From NCBI GenBank assembly GCA_028821605.1, contig JAPPFM010000055.1, positions 124,001-188,000 of the forward strand: 64,000 nucleotides of DNA, in the 5' to 3' direction. The position numbers were made by a program, and so were the translations under genes. Position 1 is the first letter of the stretch. Each line of letters starts with the position of its first letter. This DNA comes from Candidatus Poribacteria bacterium. GTDB taxonomy: Bacteria > Poribacteria > WGA-4E > WGA-3G. Below the pieces are notes generated by a model, which had not been told where the DNA came from, did no database searches, and saw nothing but the letters and a program-made list of their open reading frames with translations. This document shows, piece by piece, positions 50,922 through 61,416 of the stretch.

Positions 50922-52847
50922 ATGCAATCTCAAGACGCTATTGAACAGCAGTACCACGAAGCCGTGGATGCACTCGTCGAAAAGGTTCAGAAGGATCCCT
51001 ATATCCTTGCCGCCATTGTCGCGGGTAGTTTCTCTTATGCACAGGTCTGGGAAAAATCGGATTTGGATATGGAGTTCATCGGTAGAGATGCGGTTCGTCC
51101 GACGCAATCTTTCTTCTCGCTCGTCGAAAACGGTGTGAACATCCACGCCAGTATAACGCCGCGTAATGCTTTTAAGCGGGCAATAGAAGGCGCGCAACAA
51201 GGTTCCTTCATGCACTCCTATTTCTCGCATAGTACCCTCCTCTTTTCACGCGATGCTTCCATTCAGGAGTGGTATGATAAGAATGCGAATCGCAACAACA
51301 TCGGCGAACGCGATAAACAGTTCCAGCTCCTCGATGTCGTTGCCAGTACGCTACCAAGTCTCATCTATGCTGAGAAACAATTTTACGTCAATAAAGATTC
51401 CCTGATCTCTTTTCTATCGCTTTTAGAGGTCGTGCAGGGATTAGCAAGGATTGAGGTGCTTTTGAACGATGAAGTTCCAGTGCGAGAGGTAATTCAACCG
51501 GCACTCCGTTACAATCCCGATTTCTTTAACCGTGTCTATACGGACCTGATGAACTGTGAAAAGAGTGAGGCAGCCATTCAGGATACGCTGGATGCAATTA
51601 ACGCCTATCTTGATGAGCGACAGTTTATCTTCCAACCAATTCTTGATTACCTTATTGAGCAGAAAGCACCACGCGCGAATACTGAATTGAGCGCCGACTT
51701 AGGACGCAGTGCACATGGCAAGCGTGGTGACTCCGAATTTGATGAAGAATCGCTGGATCTGGTGTGCCAATGGTTAGCATGGAAAGGCGTTATCAGGCAG
51801 GTCGCACTGTCCATGAAGCTCACCGCAAAAAGCCAAGTTTCTGTGGAGGAACCGGCTTACTATTACGATGGTACCGAATTGAAACAGGGGCAGATGCGGC
51901 TGAAAGACGATATCCACACGCAGATTCACAGCGCACTTGACAGTTTAACGGAAAGGCTCGAAGGGGACCGATACATTCTTGCTGCGATTCTCAACAACAA
52001 TCTCGCTGAAGACAATGTCTGGGAGAAAACCATTCCTGAGATCACACTGATTCTCCGAGACGGCACAAAATTCAAGCGGAGAGGGTATCAGTTAATTGAA
52101 GAGGGTATACCGATTCGGGTTGAACTCCATACCCGTAGCGACTATAGAAAATTGTTAGATAGGGCACCACAGGGCAGCGCAATCCACTCAATTCTCTCGG
52201 AGAGTCGCGTTCTGTTCTCAAAAGACAGCCTTTTCTCTGTAGATGGTGAGGCTAATTTTCGCGTGGGGGACAGCGTCGATCTACATGTGGGTGAACGGGA
52301 TAAACACTCTCAACTTTTCAACACTGCAGCCATCGCTACAGCCATAATCGTAAAAGCCGAAAAATGGTTCCACATCAAACAAGACATTGATTACACATTT
52401 CTCTACTTGACGTATCTCGTCAGAGAATTAGCGCGTATTGAAGTCCTCATGCACGGCGAAACGCCGAAGCGAAAGGTTATCTATCAAGCACTTAAACACA
52501 ACCCATCCTTTTTCAAAGCTGTCTTCACAGATCTGATAGACCAACCGAAGGATGAGGCGATGCTGCGCGATGCCCTTGAACAGGTTGATGGATATTTAGA
52601 GGATAATCTACAGACGTTGTTCAAGCCGCTTCTTGATTTCTTAGAGGAATCAGGCGAGGAACGGACGATAACTGACATCCATACACATTTCGGTAAGCGT
52701 CGACTCGACTTCGACTTAGGGTGTGAATGGCTTACGCAAAAGGGGGTTATTGAACAATTCTCTGCCCCTATCCGCCTGACGAAGGATAGCAAGGTCTCTG
52801 TTGAAGAACCAGCGTATTATTACGACGTAAATAATCCGTTTCTATAA
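50922..52847 (+). CDS. tandem nucleotidyltransferase-like protein, second copy degenerate
   Basis: About 641 residues made of two homologous halves (about 1-310 and 325-640). Each half has an NTase core, a helical region ('GLARIEVLLNDEVPVREVIQPAL' and 'ELARIEVLMHGETPKRKVIYQAL'), and a winged-helix-like end ('SVEEPAYYYD' in both). The first core has G35-S36 and D47-x-D49 intact. In the second, the same positions read Asn-Asn and Ile-x-Glu, so catalysis is lost. Fold similarity to aminoglycoside or MNT-type nucleotidyltransferases is an inference. ATG 50922 follows AAGGAAA; upstream TTG and ATG starts exist. Confidence 0.75.
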   Translation: MQSQDAIEQQYHEAVDALVEKVQKDPYILAAIVAGSFSYAQVWEKSDLDMEFIGRDAVRPTQSFFSLVENGVNIHASITPRNAFKRAIEGAQQGSFMHSYFSHSTLLFSRDASIQEWYDKNANRNNIGERDKQFQLLDVVASTLPSLIYAEKQFYVNKDSLISFLSLLEVVQGLARIEVLLNDEVPVREVIQPALRYNPDFFNRVYTDLMNCEKSEAAIQDTLDAINAYLDERQFIFQPILDYLIEQKAPRANTELSADLGRSAHGKRGDSEFDEESLDLVCQWLAWKGVIRQVALSMKLTAKSQVSVEEPAYYYDGTELKQGQMRLKDDIHTQIHSALDSLTERLEGDRYILAAILNNNLAEDNVWEKTIPEITLILRDGTKFKRRGYQLIEEGIPIRVELHTRSDYRKLLDRAPQGSAIHSILSESRVLFSKDSLFSVDGEANFRVGDSVDLHVGERDKHSQLFNTAAIATAIIVKAEKWFHIKQDIDYTFLYLTYLVRELARIEVLMHGETPKRKVIYQALKHNPSFFKAVFTDLIDQPKDEAMLRDALEQVDGYLEDNLQTLFKPLLDFLEESGEERTITDIHTHFGKRRLDFDLGCEWLTQKGVIEQFSAPIRLTKDSKVSVEEPAYYYDVNNPFL

Positions 52848-52885
52848 GATCGGATTTCCAGAGTTTTTTAGAAAGGAATACACGA

Positions 52886-53128
52886 ATGACCGAGATAGGT
52901 GTTCATGAAGCAAAAACGAATTTGACAAAACTTCTTGTGCGTGTTGAGAAAGGGGAGAGTTTTTCAATAATCAATAAGGGTAAAGTGGTGGCAGTAATGG
53001 GTCCACCTCGTGATGTTGCGGAAATTAAGGCTAATGATGCCTACGGTCAATTAATTGCACTGCGTACGAAGTCCCCTATTGGGACAGTTCGTGAGGTGAT
53101 GGATTGGAAGAACGAAGCCCGCATTTGA
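52886..53128 (+). CDS. Phd/YefM-family antitoxin, no toxin adjacent
   Basis: An 80-residue protein with the N-terminal dimer and DNA-binding module of Phd/YefM ('MTEIGVHEAKTNLTKLLVRV', 'GESFSIINKGKVVAVMGPP'). Such antitoxins repress their own promoter and block a toxin, often PIN or Doc. No toxin gene follows; uvrA begins 65 bases later. AAAGGA precedes ATG. It may be an orphan or a regulator. Confidence 0.85.
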   Translation: MTEIGVHEAKTNLTKLLVRVEKGESFSIINKGKVVAVMGPPRDVAEIKANDAYGQLIALRTKSPIGTVREVMDWKNEARI

Positions 53129-53193
53129 AATGCATGTTGCCTATCAATCCATATTATTCCATCAACTTTTAAACTTCATTGTGGGAGGTTTGT

Positions 53194-56064
53194 ATGAGAC
53201 AGTCTGTCGCCGTTAAAGGCGCGAGAGAAAATAACCTACAAAACATTGAACTTGAGATTCCACGAGACCAACTCGTTGTTGTTACCGGTATCAGTGGTTC
53301 TGGGAAATCGTCGTTGGCGTTTGATACTGTCTATGCTGAAGGACAACGCCGATTCTTAGAATCGATGTCTACCTACGCCAAACGCTTTATCACCCAACTT
53401 AAAAAACCTGATGTTGATTTCATTGATGGATTGTCCCCTGTTGTTTCTATTGAACAAAAAACGATTACCATGAACCCGCGTTCCACCGTCGGCACGATGA
53501 CCGATTTGCAGGACTACCTGCGTATGCTTTTCGCAACTATCGGTATCGCGCACTGTCCTTACTGTGAGGGTGAAATCCCTATCCGTTCGCACCATCAGAT
53601 TTTGGAACGGCTGCTCTCACTGCCGGAGGGCACCGAAGTCGAAATTCACGCACCAGTCTTCAAAATCTACGGCGAGGATTATGACTATCTTTTCGATGAC
53701 ATCCGTACAAAGGGGTGTAGACACGTCAGAATTGACGGTATTGAACACGACATAAGCGAGGAAATTGAACTTGATCCGGAGCAGGAATATGACCTTCAGG
53801 TTATCGTTGACAAATTCTTTGTCAAGAAGGAAATTGACAGACAAGTACTTGCCTCCCTTGAGCATGCAATGCTCGTAGGCGAGGGCTTCATGCGTTTTGA
53901 TGTGGAGTTCCCAGAAGATGCCGAGGCTAACGCAATAGAGCGATTAGAGGGTTTTGGATGTCCCAAACACGGTGTGCTCATGGCTGAACTCGGACCGCAT
54001 CACTTTACCTTTAATGAACCAACCGGTGCCTGCGTGACCTGTTCTGGTCTCGGTACCTACTTGCAGGTACATCCGAACCTGCTTGTCCCTGACAAGACGC
54101 GGAGTATCGCCGAAGGCGCGTTCGTCCATCAAGCGTTTAACTACGATCCGGATAGGTGGGATGGTAGAACAATGTACAGTCTCGCTGCGCATTACAAGTT
54201 CGATCTAAACACGCCTTTTGCTGACCTTCCAGAAGAAGTTATTGATATCCTCTATCACGGGACACACGGCGAAGAATTCCCTATTAAACAGCCGGAAGGG
54301 GCACAACCGATTGAGAGACGCCATCTCGGTCGGAAAATCCGTTTTGACGGGATCATCACCCGCATTGACAGGCACTATCGTCGCTATCGAAAGCAGGGCG
54401 AGGCGCATTCTGGAATGGAAGAATATCTCCGAAAGGTAATGGTAGAGCGTACCTGTCCTGATTGCAAGGGTGCCAAACTGAAACGTCAGCGGCTTCTCGT
54501 TACTGTTGAGGGTCAAACGATTCACGAAGTCGGCGAACTGCACTTTGAAGAGTTACGGGATTTCTTGCTAACGATCACGGATATGTCAGAAAAGCAACGT
54601 GAGGCAGGCAGCCGTGTCATCAAAGAACTCGTCACTCGGATTAACCTACTCCTCGGTATCGGACTGGACTATCTTAACCTCAACCGTCGTTCCGCAACGC
54701 TCTCCGGTGGCGAATCACAGCGTATTCGCCTGTCCACACAGATTGGCTCAGGGTTAATGGGCATGCTCTATGTCCTTGATGAACCGAGTATCGGCTTGCA
54801 TCCGAAGGATAACGTCAAGATGATAGAGACCCTGCGAAAGTTGCGGGATATCGGCAACACCGTTATCGTTGTTGAGCACGATGAAAGCACAATTCGATGC
54901 GCAGACCATGTTATTGAACTCGGACCTGGACCGGGTATCCACGGTGGGCACGTCGTCGTCCAAGGTGAACTTGAGACGGTTCTTGACTGTCCCGAATCTT
55001 TGACCGGACTTTATATGAGTGGGAGACGGGAGATTCCGCTGCCGAAACAGCGTCGCGACTTGAATGGGACGTTCCTGAGCATTACGGGTGCCAGAGAAAA
55101 TAATCTGAGAAGTATTGATGTTGATATCCCGCTCGGTGTACTTATTTGCATTACCGGGGCATCTGGTTCTGGTAAGAGTACGCTCGTCAATGAAATTCTC
55201 TACAAGCGGCTTTACGCTCTCTATCACGACAGCAGGACACTCTACGGTGCACACGACGAACTGGAAGGGCATGAGCACATAAACGATGTTATCAGTATCG
55301 ATCAGTCGCCTATAGGACGTTCGCCGCGTTCAAACCCTGCGACCTACATCAAGTTTTACGATAATATCCGCAAGCTTTTCGCCAGCACCCCACTCGCGCT
55401 TGCGAGGGGTTATACCGCTTCCCGATTCAGTTTCAACGTCAAAGGTGGGCGGTGTGAAGAGTGCCACGGTGAAGGCACCATTACCACGCAGCTCCACTTT
55501 ATGCCGGATGTTGAAGTCGTCTGTCCGACCTGCAAGGGTGCGCGCTATAATGAAGATACGCTTGACGTTACCTACAACGGGAGGAATATCTCCGAAATTC
55601 TTAATATGTCAATTGAGGAAGGCGTTGAATTCTTCGCCGACCAACGGTTGATTCATCATAAGTTGAATGTTCTGCACCAACTCGGTATGGGGTATCTCCA
55701 AATTGGGCACCCCGCCACGATCCTCTCCGGTGGTGAAGCACAGCGGATAAAGTTGGCAAGCGAACTCGGCAAACTCAAACGCGGGAAGCGTAACCTATAT
55801 ATTTTAGATGAACCGACCACAGGACTTCACCTCGCGGACGTGCAGAAGCTTTTGGACAGTCTCAACCGCCTTGTTGATAATGGACATACTGTGCTTGTGA
55901 TTGAGCATCACCTTGATGTAATTAAAACTGCTGATTACGTTATTGATCTCGGTCCCGAGGGTGGACATAAGGGTGGAGAGGTTTTAGCGCACGGCACGCC
56001 TGAAGAGGTCGCAGCAGTTGAAGCCTCCTTCACAGGGCAATTTTTGAAGGAATATCTTATCTGA
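53194..56064 (+). CDS. uvrA: excinuclease ABC subunit A
   Basis: About 956 residues. Two ABC ATPase halves: Walker A '[13 protein letters not shown]' and '[13 protein letters not shown]', signature '[13 protein letters not shown]' and '[13 protein letters not shown]'. Zinc-binding Cys pairs lie in 'CPYCEGEIP', '[10 protein letters not shown]', 'CPDCKGAKL', 'CEECHGEG' and 'CPTCKGARY'. It recognises DNA damage and loads UvrB in nucleotide excision repair. ATG 53194 has GGGAGG 5 bases upstream. Located between two lone antitoxin genes. Confidence 0.97.
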   Translation: MRQSVAVKGARENNLQNIELEIPRDQLVVVTGISGSGKSSLAFDTVYAEGQRRFLESMSTYAKRFITQLKKPDVDFIDGLSPVVSIEQKTITMNPRSTVGTMTDLQDYLRMLFATIGIAHCPYCEGEIPIRSHHQILERLLSLPEGTEVEIHAPVFKIYGEDYDYLFDDIRTKGCRHVRIDGIEHDISEEIELDPEQEYDLQVIVDKFFVKKEIDRQVLASLEHAMLVGEGFMRFDVEFPEDAEANAIERLEGFGCPKHGVLMAELGPHHFTFNEPTGACVTCSGLGTYLQVHPNLLVPDKTRSIAEGAFVHQAFNYDPDRWDGRTMYSLAAHYKFDLNTPFADLPEEVIDILYHGTHGEEFPIKQPEGAQPIERRHLGRKIRFDGIITRIDRHYRRYRKQGEAHSGMEEYLRKVMVERTCPDCKGAKLKRQRLLVTVEGQTIHEVGELHFEELRDFLLTITDMSEKQREAGSRVIKELVTRINLLLGIGLDYLNLNRRSATLSGGESQRIRLSTQIGSGLMGMLYVLDEPSIGLHPKDNVKMIETLRKLRDIGNTVIVVEHDESTIRCADHVIELGPGPGIHGGHVVVQGELETVLDCPESLTGLYMSGRREIPLPKQRRDLNGTFLSITGARENNLRSIDVDIPLGVLICITGASGSGKSTLVNEILYKRLYALYHDSRTLYGAHDELEGHEHINDVISIDQSPIGRSPRSNPATYIKFYDNIRKLFASTPLALARGYTASRFSFNVKGGRCEECHGEGTITTQLHFMPDVEVVCPTCKGARYNEDTLDVTYNGRNISEILNMSIEEGVEFFADQRLIHHKLNVLHQLGMGYLQIGHPATILSGGEAQRIKLASELGKLKRGKRNLYILDEPTTGLHLADVQKLLDSLNRLVDNGHTVLVIEHHLDVIKTADYVIDLGPEGGHKGGEVLAHGTPEEVAAVEASFTGQFLKEYLI

Positions 56065-56085
56065 TTTATGATAAGGTGATGCAAA

Positions 56086-56436
56086 ATGAGTAAAGATGTG
56101 TTTGATGGATTTAAGGTGAACGTGTTTCTTGACGAAGACGGTGATTACTTGGCACATTTTGTTGAGATGCCCAATGTATCAGCGTTTTCAGATACGCCGG
56201 AAGGGGCATTGAGAGAACTTGCAATCGCTTGGGAAGGGGTTAAAAAAAGTTACCAGAAACATCATGAATCCATTCCGAAAGCACCTGCTCGGGGAGAGGA
56301 TGAGGCACCGTTCAAAGTCGCCATTGATGCACAACTTTATCATGCCTTGACGCACGAAGCCTCGAAATCAGGAATGAGTCTCTACGCGTTCGTGGCACAA
56401 AAGTTGAAGTCGATGGTTTCTGTTGTTCAGGATTAA
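56086..56436 (+). CDS. HicB-family antitoxin-like, no HicA adjacent
   Basis: A 116-residue protein. The N-terminal 60 residues match the HicB partial RNase H-like fold ('GFKVNVFLDEDGDYLAHFVEMPNVSAF', 'GALRELAIAWEGVKKSYQK'). The C-terminus 'KVAIDAQLYHALTHEASKSGMSLYAFVAQKL' is a ribbon-helix-helix DNA-binding motif. HicB neutralises the HicA mRNA endonuclease; no HicA is encoded within the following 310 bases. It starts 21 bases after uvrA and may be co-transcribed. Confidence 0.85.
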   Translation: MSKDVFDGFKVNVFLDEDGDYLAHFVEMPNVSAFSDTPEGALRELAIAWEGVKKSYQKHHESIPKAPARGEDEAPFKVAIDAQLYHALTHEASKSGMSLYAFVAQKLKSMVSVVQD

Positions 56437-56620
56437 GTAAAAAAATAAGCAGGTTCGCATCAAAGTAGAGAAACTCGCCTAAGATAGGAGTTAACGCCTC
56501 GTTATGTTGCCTCGCAGGTAAGATATAGCCATTTTGAGATTCTGTATAGTGCCACAAGTTGAGGTGTTACTGGCAAACCACCCTGCATAACTGGAAACAA
56601 GAGACCTTTGAAATTTCCCC

Positions 56621-56650
56621 TTGCCAAATTAATTTCAGATCGTGTATACT
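56621..56650 (+). promoter_or_regulatory. promoter for pcrA/uvrD
   Basis: TTGCCA (56621-56626), 18 bases, TATACT (56645-56650), about 100 bases before the helicase start. The 312-bp gap 56437-56748 holds no gene. Confidence 0.6.
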
Positions 56651-56748
56651 TTATAGCATGAAGTTAGGGCACTGTACCGGCTGCTTGTAAATCTGTGACA
56701 GCGCACTGGTTTGTGCCTCTTTAAATACTGCAAGACAAGAGGCAAACT

Positions 56749-58953
56749 TTGGCCGATAATTTATTAAGATCTTTAAATGATGTTCAGCGCGAAGCTGTCC
56801 AACACACCGATGGACCGCTTCTCATTTTATCTGGTGCAGGGAGTGGCAAAACGCGCGTCATCACACACCGTATCGCCTATCTGATTAAACATCACAATGT
56901 TTCTCCCTTCCGTATCCTTGCCGTTACTTTTACGAATAAGGCTGCAAACGAGATGAAAGATCGGTTGGATGCACTCGTGGAGGGCGGTGTCAGTCGAGAT
57001 CTCTGGGTGGCGACCTTTCATGCAACTTGTGCGCGTATCCTTCGTCGAGATATTGAGAAATTAGGCGAGGATGCAGTGTCTAAAAGGGAATCTCAATCCA
57101 AAAAGCGCGCCTACACCCGTGATTTTACTATATTTGACACAAGTGAACAAGCCACATTGGTCAAAGATGTGCTCCGGCAGCTTAACTATAGTGATAAGCA
57201 GTACAACCCGCGCGCTGTCCTCAGTCTCATTAGCCGTGCCAAAAATGAATCCATTTCGCCGCGAAAGTACGCGGAAATCGCTGATGGCTATTTTGAGAGA
57301 ATCGTTGCGGAAGTCTACCCGCTTTATCAAGATGCCTTGCGTCTGAACAACTCCCTTGATTTTGATGATCTGCTGCTTTTCACGGTGGAACTCCTGAATA
57401 AGAATTCCGAGGTATGCCAATTTTATCAGAACAAATTTGAATATATCCTCGTTGATGAGTATCAGGATACCAATCGCTGCCAATACGAATTGGTGCGTTT
57501 GCTAACTGGCGCGAAACAGAATATCTGTGTCGTTGGGGACGACGACCAATCCATTTACGCCTTTCGCGGCGCGGACATCAGGAATATCCTTGATTTTGAG
57601 CAGGATTATCCGAACACCCGTGTCCTCCGTTTGGAGCAGAATTACCGTTCCACGCAAAACATATTGGACGCGGCGTGGAACGTTGTGCAAAACAATAAAG
57701 CACGAAAACCGAAAAAACTCTGGACGGAACAGGAAGATGGCGAACAGGTTACCTGCTATGAGGCGATGGACGAAAATGACGAGGCGGGTTACGTCGGGAC
57801 GCAAATTGAGGATTGGAATACCGAAGGTGTAGATTATAAAGACTTTGCTGTCTTTTATCGGACCAACGCGCAATCCCGTATTTTTGAGGAGGCGTTCCGA
57901 GCGGCAAACATCCCGTATCAGATTGTTGGGGGTGTCGGTTTCTATGATCGGATGGAGATCAAGGATCTTCTTGCCTATCTCCGTGTGATGTGTAATCCGA
58001 ACGATTCTATGAGTCTCCGGCGTATCATCAATGTGCCGAGTCGCGGCATCGGTGCGACAACACTTGAGCGACTCATTGATTTTGCTGCCGCAGAAGATAT
58101 TACGCTCTTTGAGGCTGCCCAACGCGTTGATGAAATCACTACGATTAACCGCGGCCTTCAGGCAAAGGTGAAACGTTTTACCAAAATTTTTGATGAATTT
58201 GATGCATCGGTGCTACCCACCGATGCGCTGGATTATGTCTTAAAGGTAACCGGCTATCTCAAGAATTTAGAGGCACAGAGTAAAAATAATATTGAGGCGC
58301 AGAATCGCGTCGAGAATATTGAGGAGTTGATTAACGCCGTTATCGAATATGAGGATAACGAACCAGAGCCAAGCCTTTCGGATTATTTGGAGAACGTGGC
58401 ACTCATCGCTGATGTAGATGCGATGGAGACAGACAGCACTGATATGGTGACGTTGATGACCCTACACAGTGCTAAGGGCTTGGAATTCCCATTCGTTTTT
58501 ATCGTCGGTATGGAAGAGGGCTACCTACCACATCAACGTTCCATCAGTACAGAATCCGAATTAGAGGAAGAACGGCGACTCTGTTACGTAGGGATCACGC
58601 GAGCGATGGAGCAGCTGTATCTCTTACACGCCAGATCTCGGAGAACGTTCCGAGAGACAGAATATCGCGTGCAATCCCGATTTATCGCTGAAATTCCAGA
58701 ACATCTCATCAAGCATGTTGATCGGTACCGCTCTCCGTTTCACGAATCGGTAGGCTTGTATGAAGAGGGACCTGAGGATACAGATGATTACTACGTTGAC
58801 CAGATTGTTCATCATCCGCAGTTCGGGAGGGGTAAGGTAACGAAAATTAGCGGAGCAGGACGGGATGTTTATGTCACTGTTCGTTTTAATCGTTCTGGGA
58901 CGAAGCAACTCGCTGCGTCAGTTACGTCCCTGCGAACAGTATCTGATTCATAA
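56749..58953 (+). CDS. pcrA: ATP-dependent DNA helicase PcrA/UvrD
   Basis: A 734-residue SF1A helicase used in repair and replication fork rescue. Motifs: Q 'LNDVQREAV', Walker A 'SGAGSGKTRVIT' (about 27-38), 'AVTFTNKAANEM', Walker B 'DEYQDTN', 'VVGDDDQSIYAFRGADIRNI', 'LEQNYRSTQNIL', 'VMTLHSAKGLEFPFVFIVG' and 'YVGITRA'. A C-terminal Tudor-like segment binds RNA polymerase in homologues ('VHHPQFGRGKVTKI'). TTG 56749 with AGAGG 6 bases upstream is the start. Naming pcrA or uvrD cannot be settled here. Confidence 0.95.
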   Translation: MADNLLRSLNDVQREAVQHTDGPLLILSGAGSGKTRVITHRIAYLIKHHNVSPFRILAVTFTNKAANEMKDRLDALVEGGVSRDLWVATFHATCARILRRDIEKLGEDAVSKRESQSKKRAYTRDFTIFDTSEQATLVKDVLRQLNYSDKQYNPRAVLSLISRAKNESISPRKYAEIADGYFERIVAEVYPLYQDALRLNNSLDFDDLLLFTVELLNKNSEVCQFYQNKFEYILVDEYQDTNRCQYELVRLLTGAKQNICVVGDDDQSIYAFRGADIRNILDFEQDYPNTRVLRLEQNYRSTQNILDAAWNVVQNNKARKPKKLWTEQEDGEQVTCYEAMDENDEAGYVGTQIEDWNTEGVDYKDFAVFYRTNAQSRIFEEAFRAANIPYQIVGGVGFYDRMEIKDLLAYLRVMCNPNDSMSLRRIINVPSRGIGATTLERLIDFAAAEDITLFEAAQRVDEITTINRGLQAKVKRFTKIFDEFDASVLPTDALDYVLKVTGYLKNLEAQSKNNIEAQNRVENIEELINAVIEYEDNEPEPSLSDYLENVALIADVDAMETDSTDMVTLMTLHSAKGLEFPFVFIVGMEEGYLPHQRSISTESELEEERRLCYVGITRAMEQLYLLHARSRRTFRETEYRVQSRFIAEIPEHLIKHVDRYRSPFHESVGLYEEGPEDTDDYYVDQIVHHPQFGRGKVTKISGAGRDVYVTVRFNRSGTKQLAASVTSLRTVSDS

Positions 58954-58972
58954 GGAGATTAAAATAGGAAAA

Positions 58973-59305
58973 ATGGCAACAATTACCACCGAAGGCGTAC
59001 GTCACGTCGCAAACTTGGCGCGCCTCGAATTTAATGAGGAAGAGACAGAGCATTTCACCGAGCAGCTTGCCCGAATACTTGATTATATTGGGAAGTTGAA
59101 TGAACTGGAGACGGATGATGTGCCACCAACATCGCACATCCATCCGCATCAAGTTTTCATCATGGGGGCACAGACTGACGCGACGCATGTCGCCAAACCG
59201 GATGTTGTCAAACCTTCCTATCCACGCGAAGAGGTCATCGCGAACGCCCCTGAGGCTGAAGAGGGATATTTCGGCGTTCCCAGAGTGGTTGACCGCAGCC
59301 ATTAA
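58973..59305 (+). CDS. gatC: Asp/Glu-tRNA amidotransferase subunit C
   Basis: A 110-residue GatC, the small stabilising subunit of the GatCAB enzyme that converts mischarged Glu-tRNA-Gln (or Asp-tRNA-Asn) to the amide. It has 'GVRHVANLARLEFNEEETEHFTEQLARILDYIGKLNELETDDVPPTSH', reading in parts as the family helices and the Pro-rich tail. ATG 58973 matches the family start and has AGGAAAA upstream; an upstream in-frame start overlapping the helicase is unlikely. gatA follows 116 bases later; gatB is not in the window. Confidence 0.94.
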   Translation: MATITTEGVRHVANLARLEFNEEETEHFTEQLARILDYIGKLNELETDDVPPTSHIHPHQVFIMGAQTDATHVAKPDVVKPSYPREEVIANAPEAEEGYFGVPRVVDRSH

Positions 59306-59317
59306 AAAATCGTTTTC

Positions 59318-59391
59318 AGTCGTCAGTTTTCAGTTTTCGGTTAAAAGGTTTTCGTTTAGCAGAAACCTCTTGTAACTGATAACTGACAACT
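59318..59391. repeat. inverted heptamer tandem repeat (R2)
   Basis: Left arm heptamers (AGTCGTC, AGTTTTC, AGTTTTC, GGTTAAA) meet a central AGG...CCT region, then right arm heptamers in the opposite sense (TGTAACT, GATAACT, GACAACT). It lies in the gatC-gatA gap. Same family as 5794 and 61417. Confidence 0.8.
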
Positions 59392-59421
59392 ATTCTATAG
59401 TAAAAAATTAAGGAAAACTGA

Positions 59422-60903
59422 ATGTCGCTTTGTGAATTGACGGCACACGCCTTGCACGAAAAACTCAAAAATCGGGAAATTACTGCTGTAGAGTTGGCGG
59501 AATCTGTTTATGCGCGTATTGATGCTGTGGAACCTCACGTCAAGGGGTACCTGACGCTAACGAAGGAGTTGGCTTTAGAACAGGCGGATCGCGCGGATAC
59601 GGGTTTTCAAAACGGAGACGAGATGCCATCTCTGGCGGGTATCCCGATCGCGATTAAAGACGTGATATGCACCAATGGAGTGCGCACGACGTGTGCTTCT
59701 AAAATCCTTGAAACCTTTGTCCCGCCATACAATGCGACTGTCATGACCAAGCTTCATGAGCAGGGAATTGTGATGGTCGGGAAAACAAACATGGACGAGT
59801 TCGCCATGGGTTCCTCGACCGAAAATTCAGCGTATCAGATTACGCATAACCCGTGGGATTTGGACACTATACCCGGTGGTTCAAGCGGTGGTTCTGCCGC
59901 GGTTGTGTCTGCGGATATTGCGATCTGTTCGCTCGGTTCGGATACGGGTGGTTCAATTCGCCAACCCGCTGCACTCTGTGGTGTCGTCGGGATGAAGCCG
60001 ACGTACGGACGTGTTTCTCGTTATGGTTTGGTGGCGTTTGCCTCTTCGCTCGATCAGATCGGTCCCTTTACCAAAGATGTCACCGATTGTGCGCTGGTCC
60101 TGAATGCTATTTGTGGAAGGGACGAGATGGATGCAACCTCTGTTGATGTTCCGGTGCCAGATTTTACACAGAGCCTCATCAACGATGTGAAGGGCTTGAA
60201 GATCGGTGTCCCCAAAGAGTATTTCACGTCGGCGTTGGACGCAGAAATTGCTGATTGCATACACACTGCGATTGCTGTGCTTGAAGGACTCGGCGCAACC
60301 GTTGAAGAGATTTCACTGCCACACACGGAATATGCAATCGCGACCTACTACATTATTGCTCCTGCCGAAGCGAGTGCGAATCTGGCGAGATACGATGGAG
60401 TCCGCTACGGCTACCGGCACGAAAACCCAGAGGATTTAATCGGAATGTATAAAAAGACGCGAAGTGAGGGATTCGGTGAGGAGGTGAAACGCCGGATTAT
60501 GCTCGGCACTTTCGCACTGAGTGCGGGCTACCAAGATGCTTATTATAAAAAGGCACAAAAGGCACGGACGCTGATCAAATCTGATTTCGATGCGGCGTTT
60601 GAGAAAGTTGACGTTATCGCAACACCGACCTCACCGACACCGGCATTCAAAATAGGCGAGCGGACTGCCGATCCGTTGCAAATGTATCTTTCCGATGTTA
60701 TGACGACACCTGCGAGCCACGCTGGGTTACCCGGCATCTCTGTGCCGTGCGGTTTTGTAGGGAGTGGATTGCCCGTTGGGTTACAACTTCTCGGTGCACC
60801 CTTTGCAGAAGAAAAAGTCCTACAGGTTGCTTATACCTTCGAGCAGAACACTGAGCATCATCGGCAGAAACCGCAAATCGGAACTGATGGAGTTGTTTCA
60901 TGA
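59422..60903 (+). CDS. gatA: Asp/Glu-tRNA amidotransferase subunit A
   Basis: A 493-residue amidase-signature protein that hydrolyses glutamine to supply ammonia to GatB. The Ser-cis-Ser-Lys triad is Lys79 ('IAIKDVIC'), Ser154 ('[10 protein letters not shown]') and Ser178 ('[11 protein letters not shown]'), spaced as in characterised GatA. Start ATG 59422 has AAGGAAAA upstream. Its TGA overlaps the next ORF. The second R element lies between gatC and gatA, and a third follows the next gene. Confidence 0.96.
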   Translation: MSLCELTAHALHEKLKNREITAVELAESVYARIDAVEPHVKGYLTLTKELALEQADRADTGFQNGDEMPSLAGIPIAIKDVICTNGVRTTCASKILETFVPPYNATVMTKLHEQGIVMVGKTNMDEFAMGSSTENSAYQITHNPWDLDTIPGGSSGGSAAVVSADIAICSLGSDTGGSIRQPAALCGVVGMKPTYGRVSRYGLVAFASSLDQIGPFTKDVTDCALVLNAICGRDEMDATSVDVPVPDFTQSLINDVKGLKIGVPKEYFTSALDAEIADCIHTAIAVLEGLGATVEEISLPHTEYAIATYYIIAPAEASANLARYDGVRYGYRHENPEDLIGMYKKTRSEGFGEEVKRRIMLGTFALSAGYQDAYYKKAQKARTLIKSDFDAAFEKVDVIATPTSPTPAFKIGERTADPLQMYLSDVMTTPASHAGLPGISVPCGFVGSGLPVGLQLLGAPFAEEKVLQVAYTFEQNTEHHRQKPQIGTDGVVS

Positions 60904-61385
60904 TGAACAATTTAGCGGCACCGATTGGTGGTCTCATGGGTGCAGTGATAGGCGGCGTGCTTTGGGCAAAATATGTCCAGTGGACAGGACGCACTGATGG
61001 TGTCATTGCTATTGGCATCGGTGTATTGACTGGCGTAGGGATACTCTTCACGAGTAGCCGATGCCTTGAGCGTGAGGCAAGAACGATGTGGCGCGTTGTC
61101 AGTATTGCCGCTGCCTTTTTCGCGATACTCGGTATCTTTATTGGGAAATATTTTGATGTCCAGTGGAATGCAGTTGCACAGATCGCGGAGCAACTGAGCC
61201 AAGAGCATAATATATCAATGGAGCAAGCCATGCCGATTGCGACAACTGTATTTAAGGGACAATCTGTCTTGGAATTAATGCAGGCACGGATGAGTGGCAT
61301 CTACGACCTACTCTTCTTTGCAGCAGCTGCCTTTTTCGCTTTTCGTATTCCAAGTAGCCGATGGCTGCGAAATTATTTTTACTAA
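60900..61385 (+). CDS. small multi-pass membrane protein of unknown function
   Basis: A 161-residue protein with about four membrane segments (near 5-25, 32-55, 65-85 and 130-148: '[18 protein letters not shown]', '[18 protein letters not shown]', '[17 protein letters not shown]', '[16 protein letters not shown]') and a polar loop at about 90-128. ATG 60900 overlaps the gatA stop, so it may be translationally coupled. I do not recognise a family. Confidence 0.75.
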   Translation: MMNNLAAPIGGLMGAVIGGVLWAKYVQWTGRTDGVIAIGIGVLTGVGILFTSSRCLEREARTMWRVVSIAAAFFAILGIFIGKYFDVQWNAVAQIAEQLSQEHNISMEQAMPIATTVFKGQSVLELMQARMSGIYDLLFFAAAAFFAFRIPSSRWLRNYFY

Positions 61386-61416
61386 CTAAGATTTACGCAA
61401 ATTCCATCTCTTTGAT

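Noticed and set aside
58865-58972. Upstream start for gatC inside the helicase gene
   Set aside because: It would add 36 residues that overlap pcrA; ATG 58973 has its own binding site and family start.
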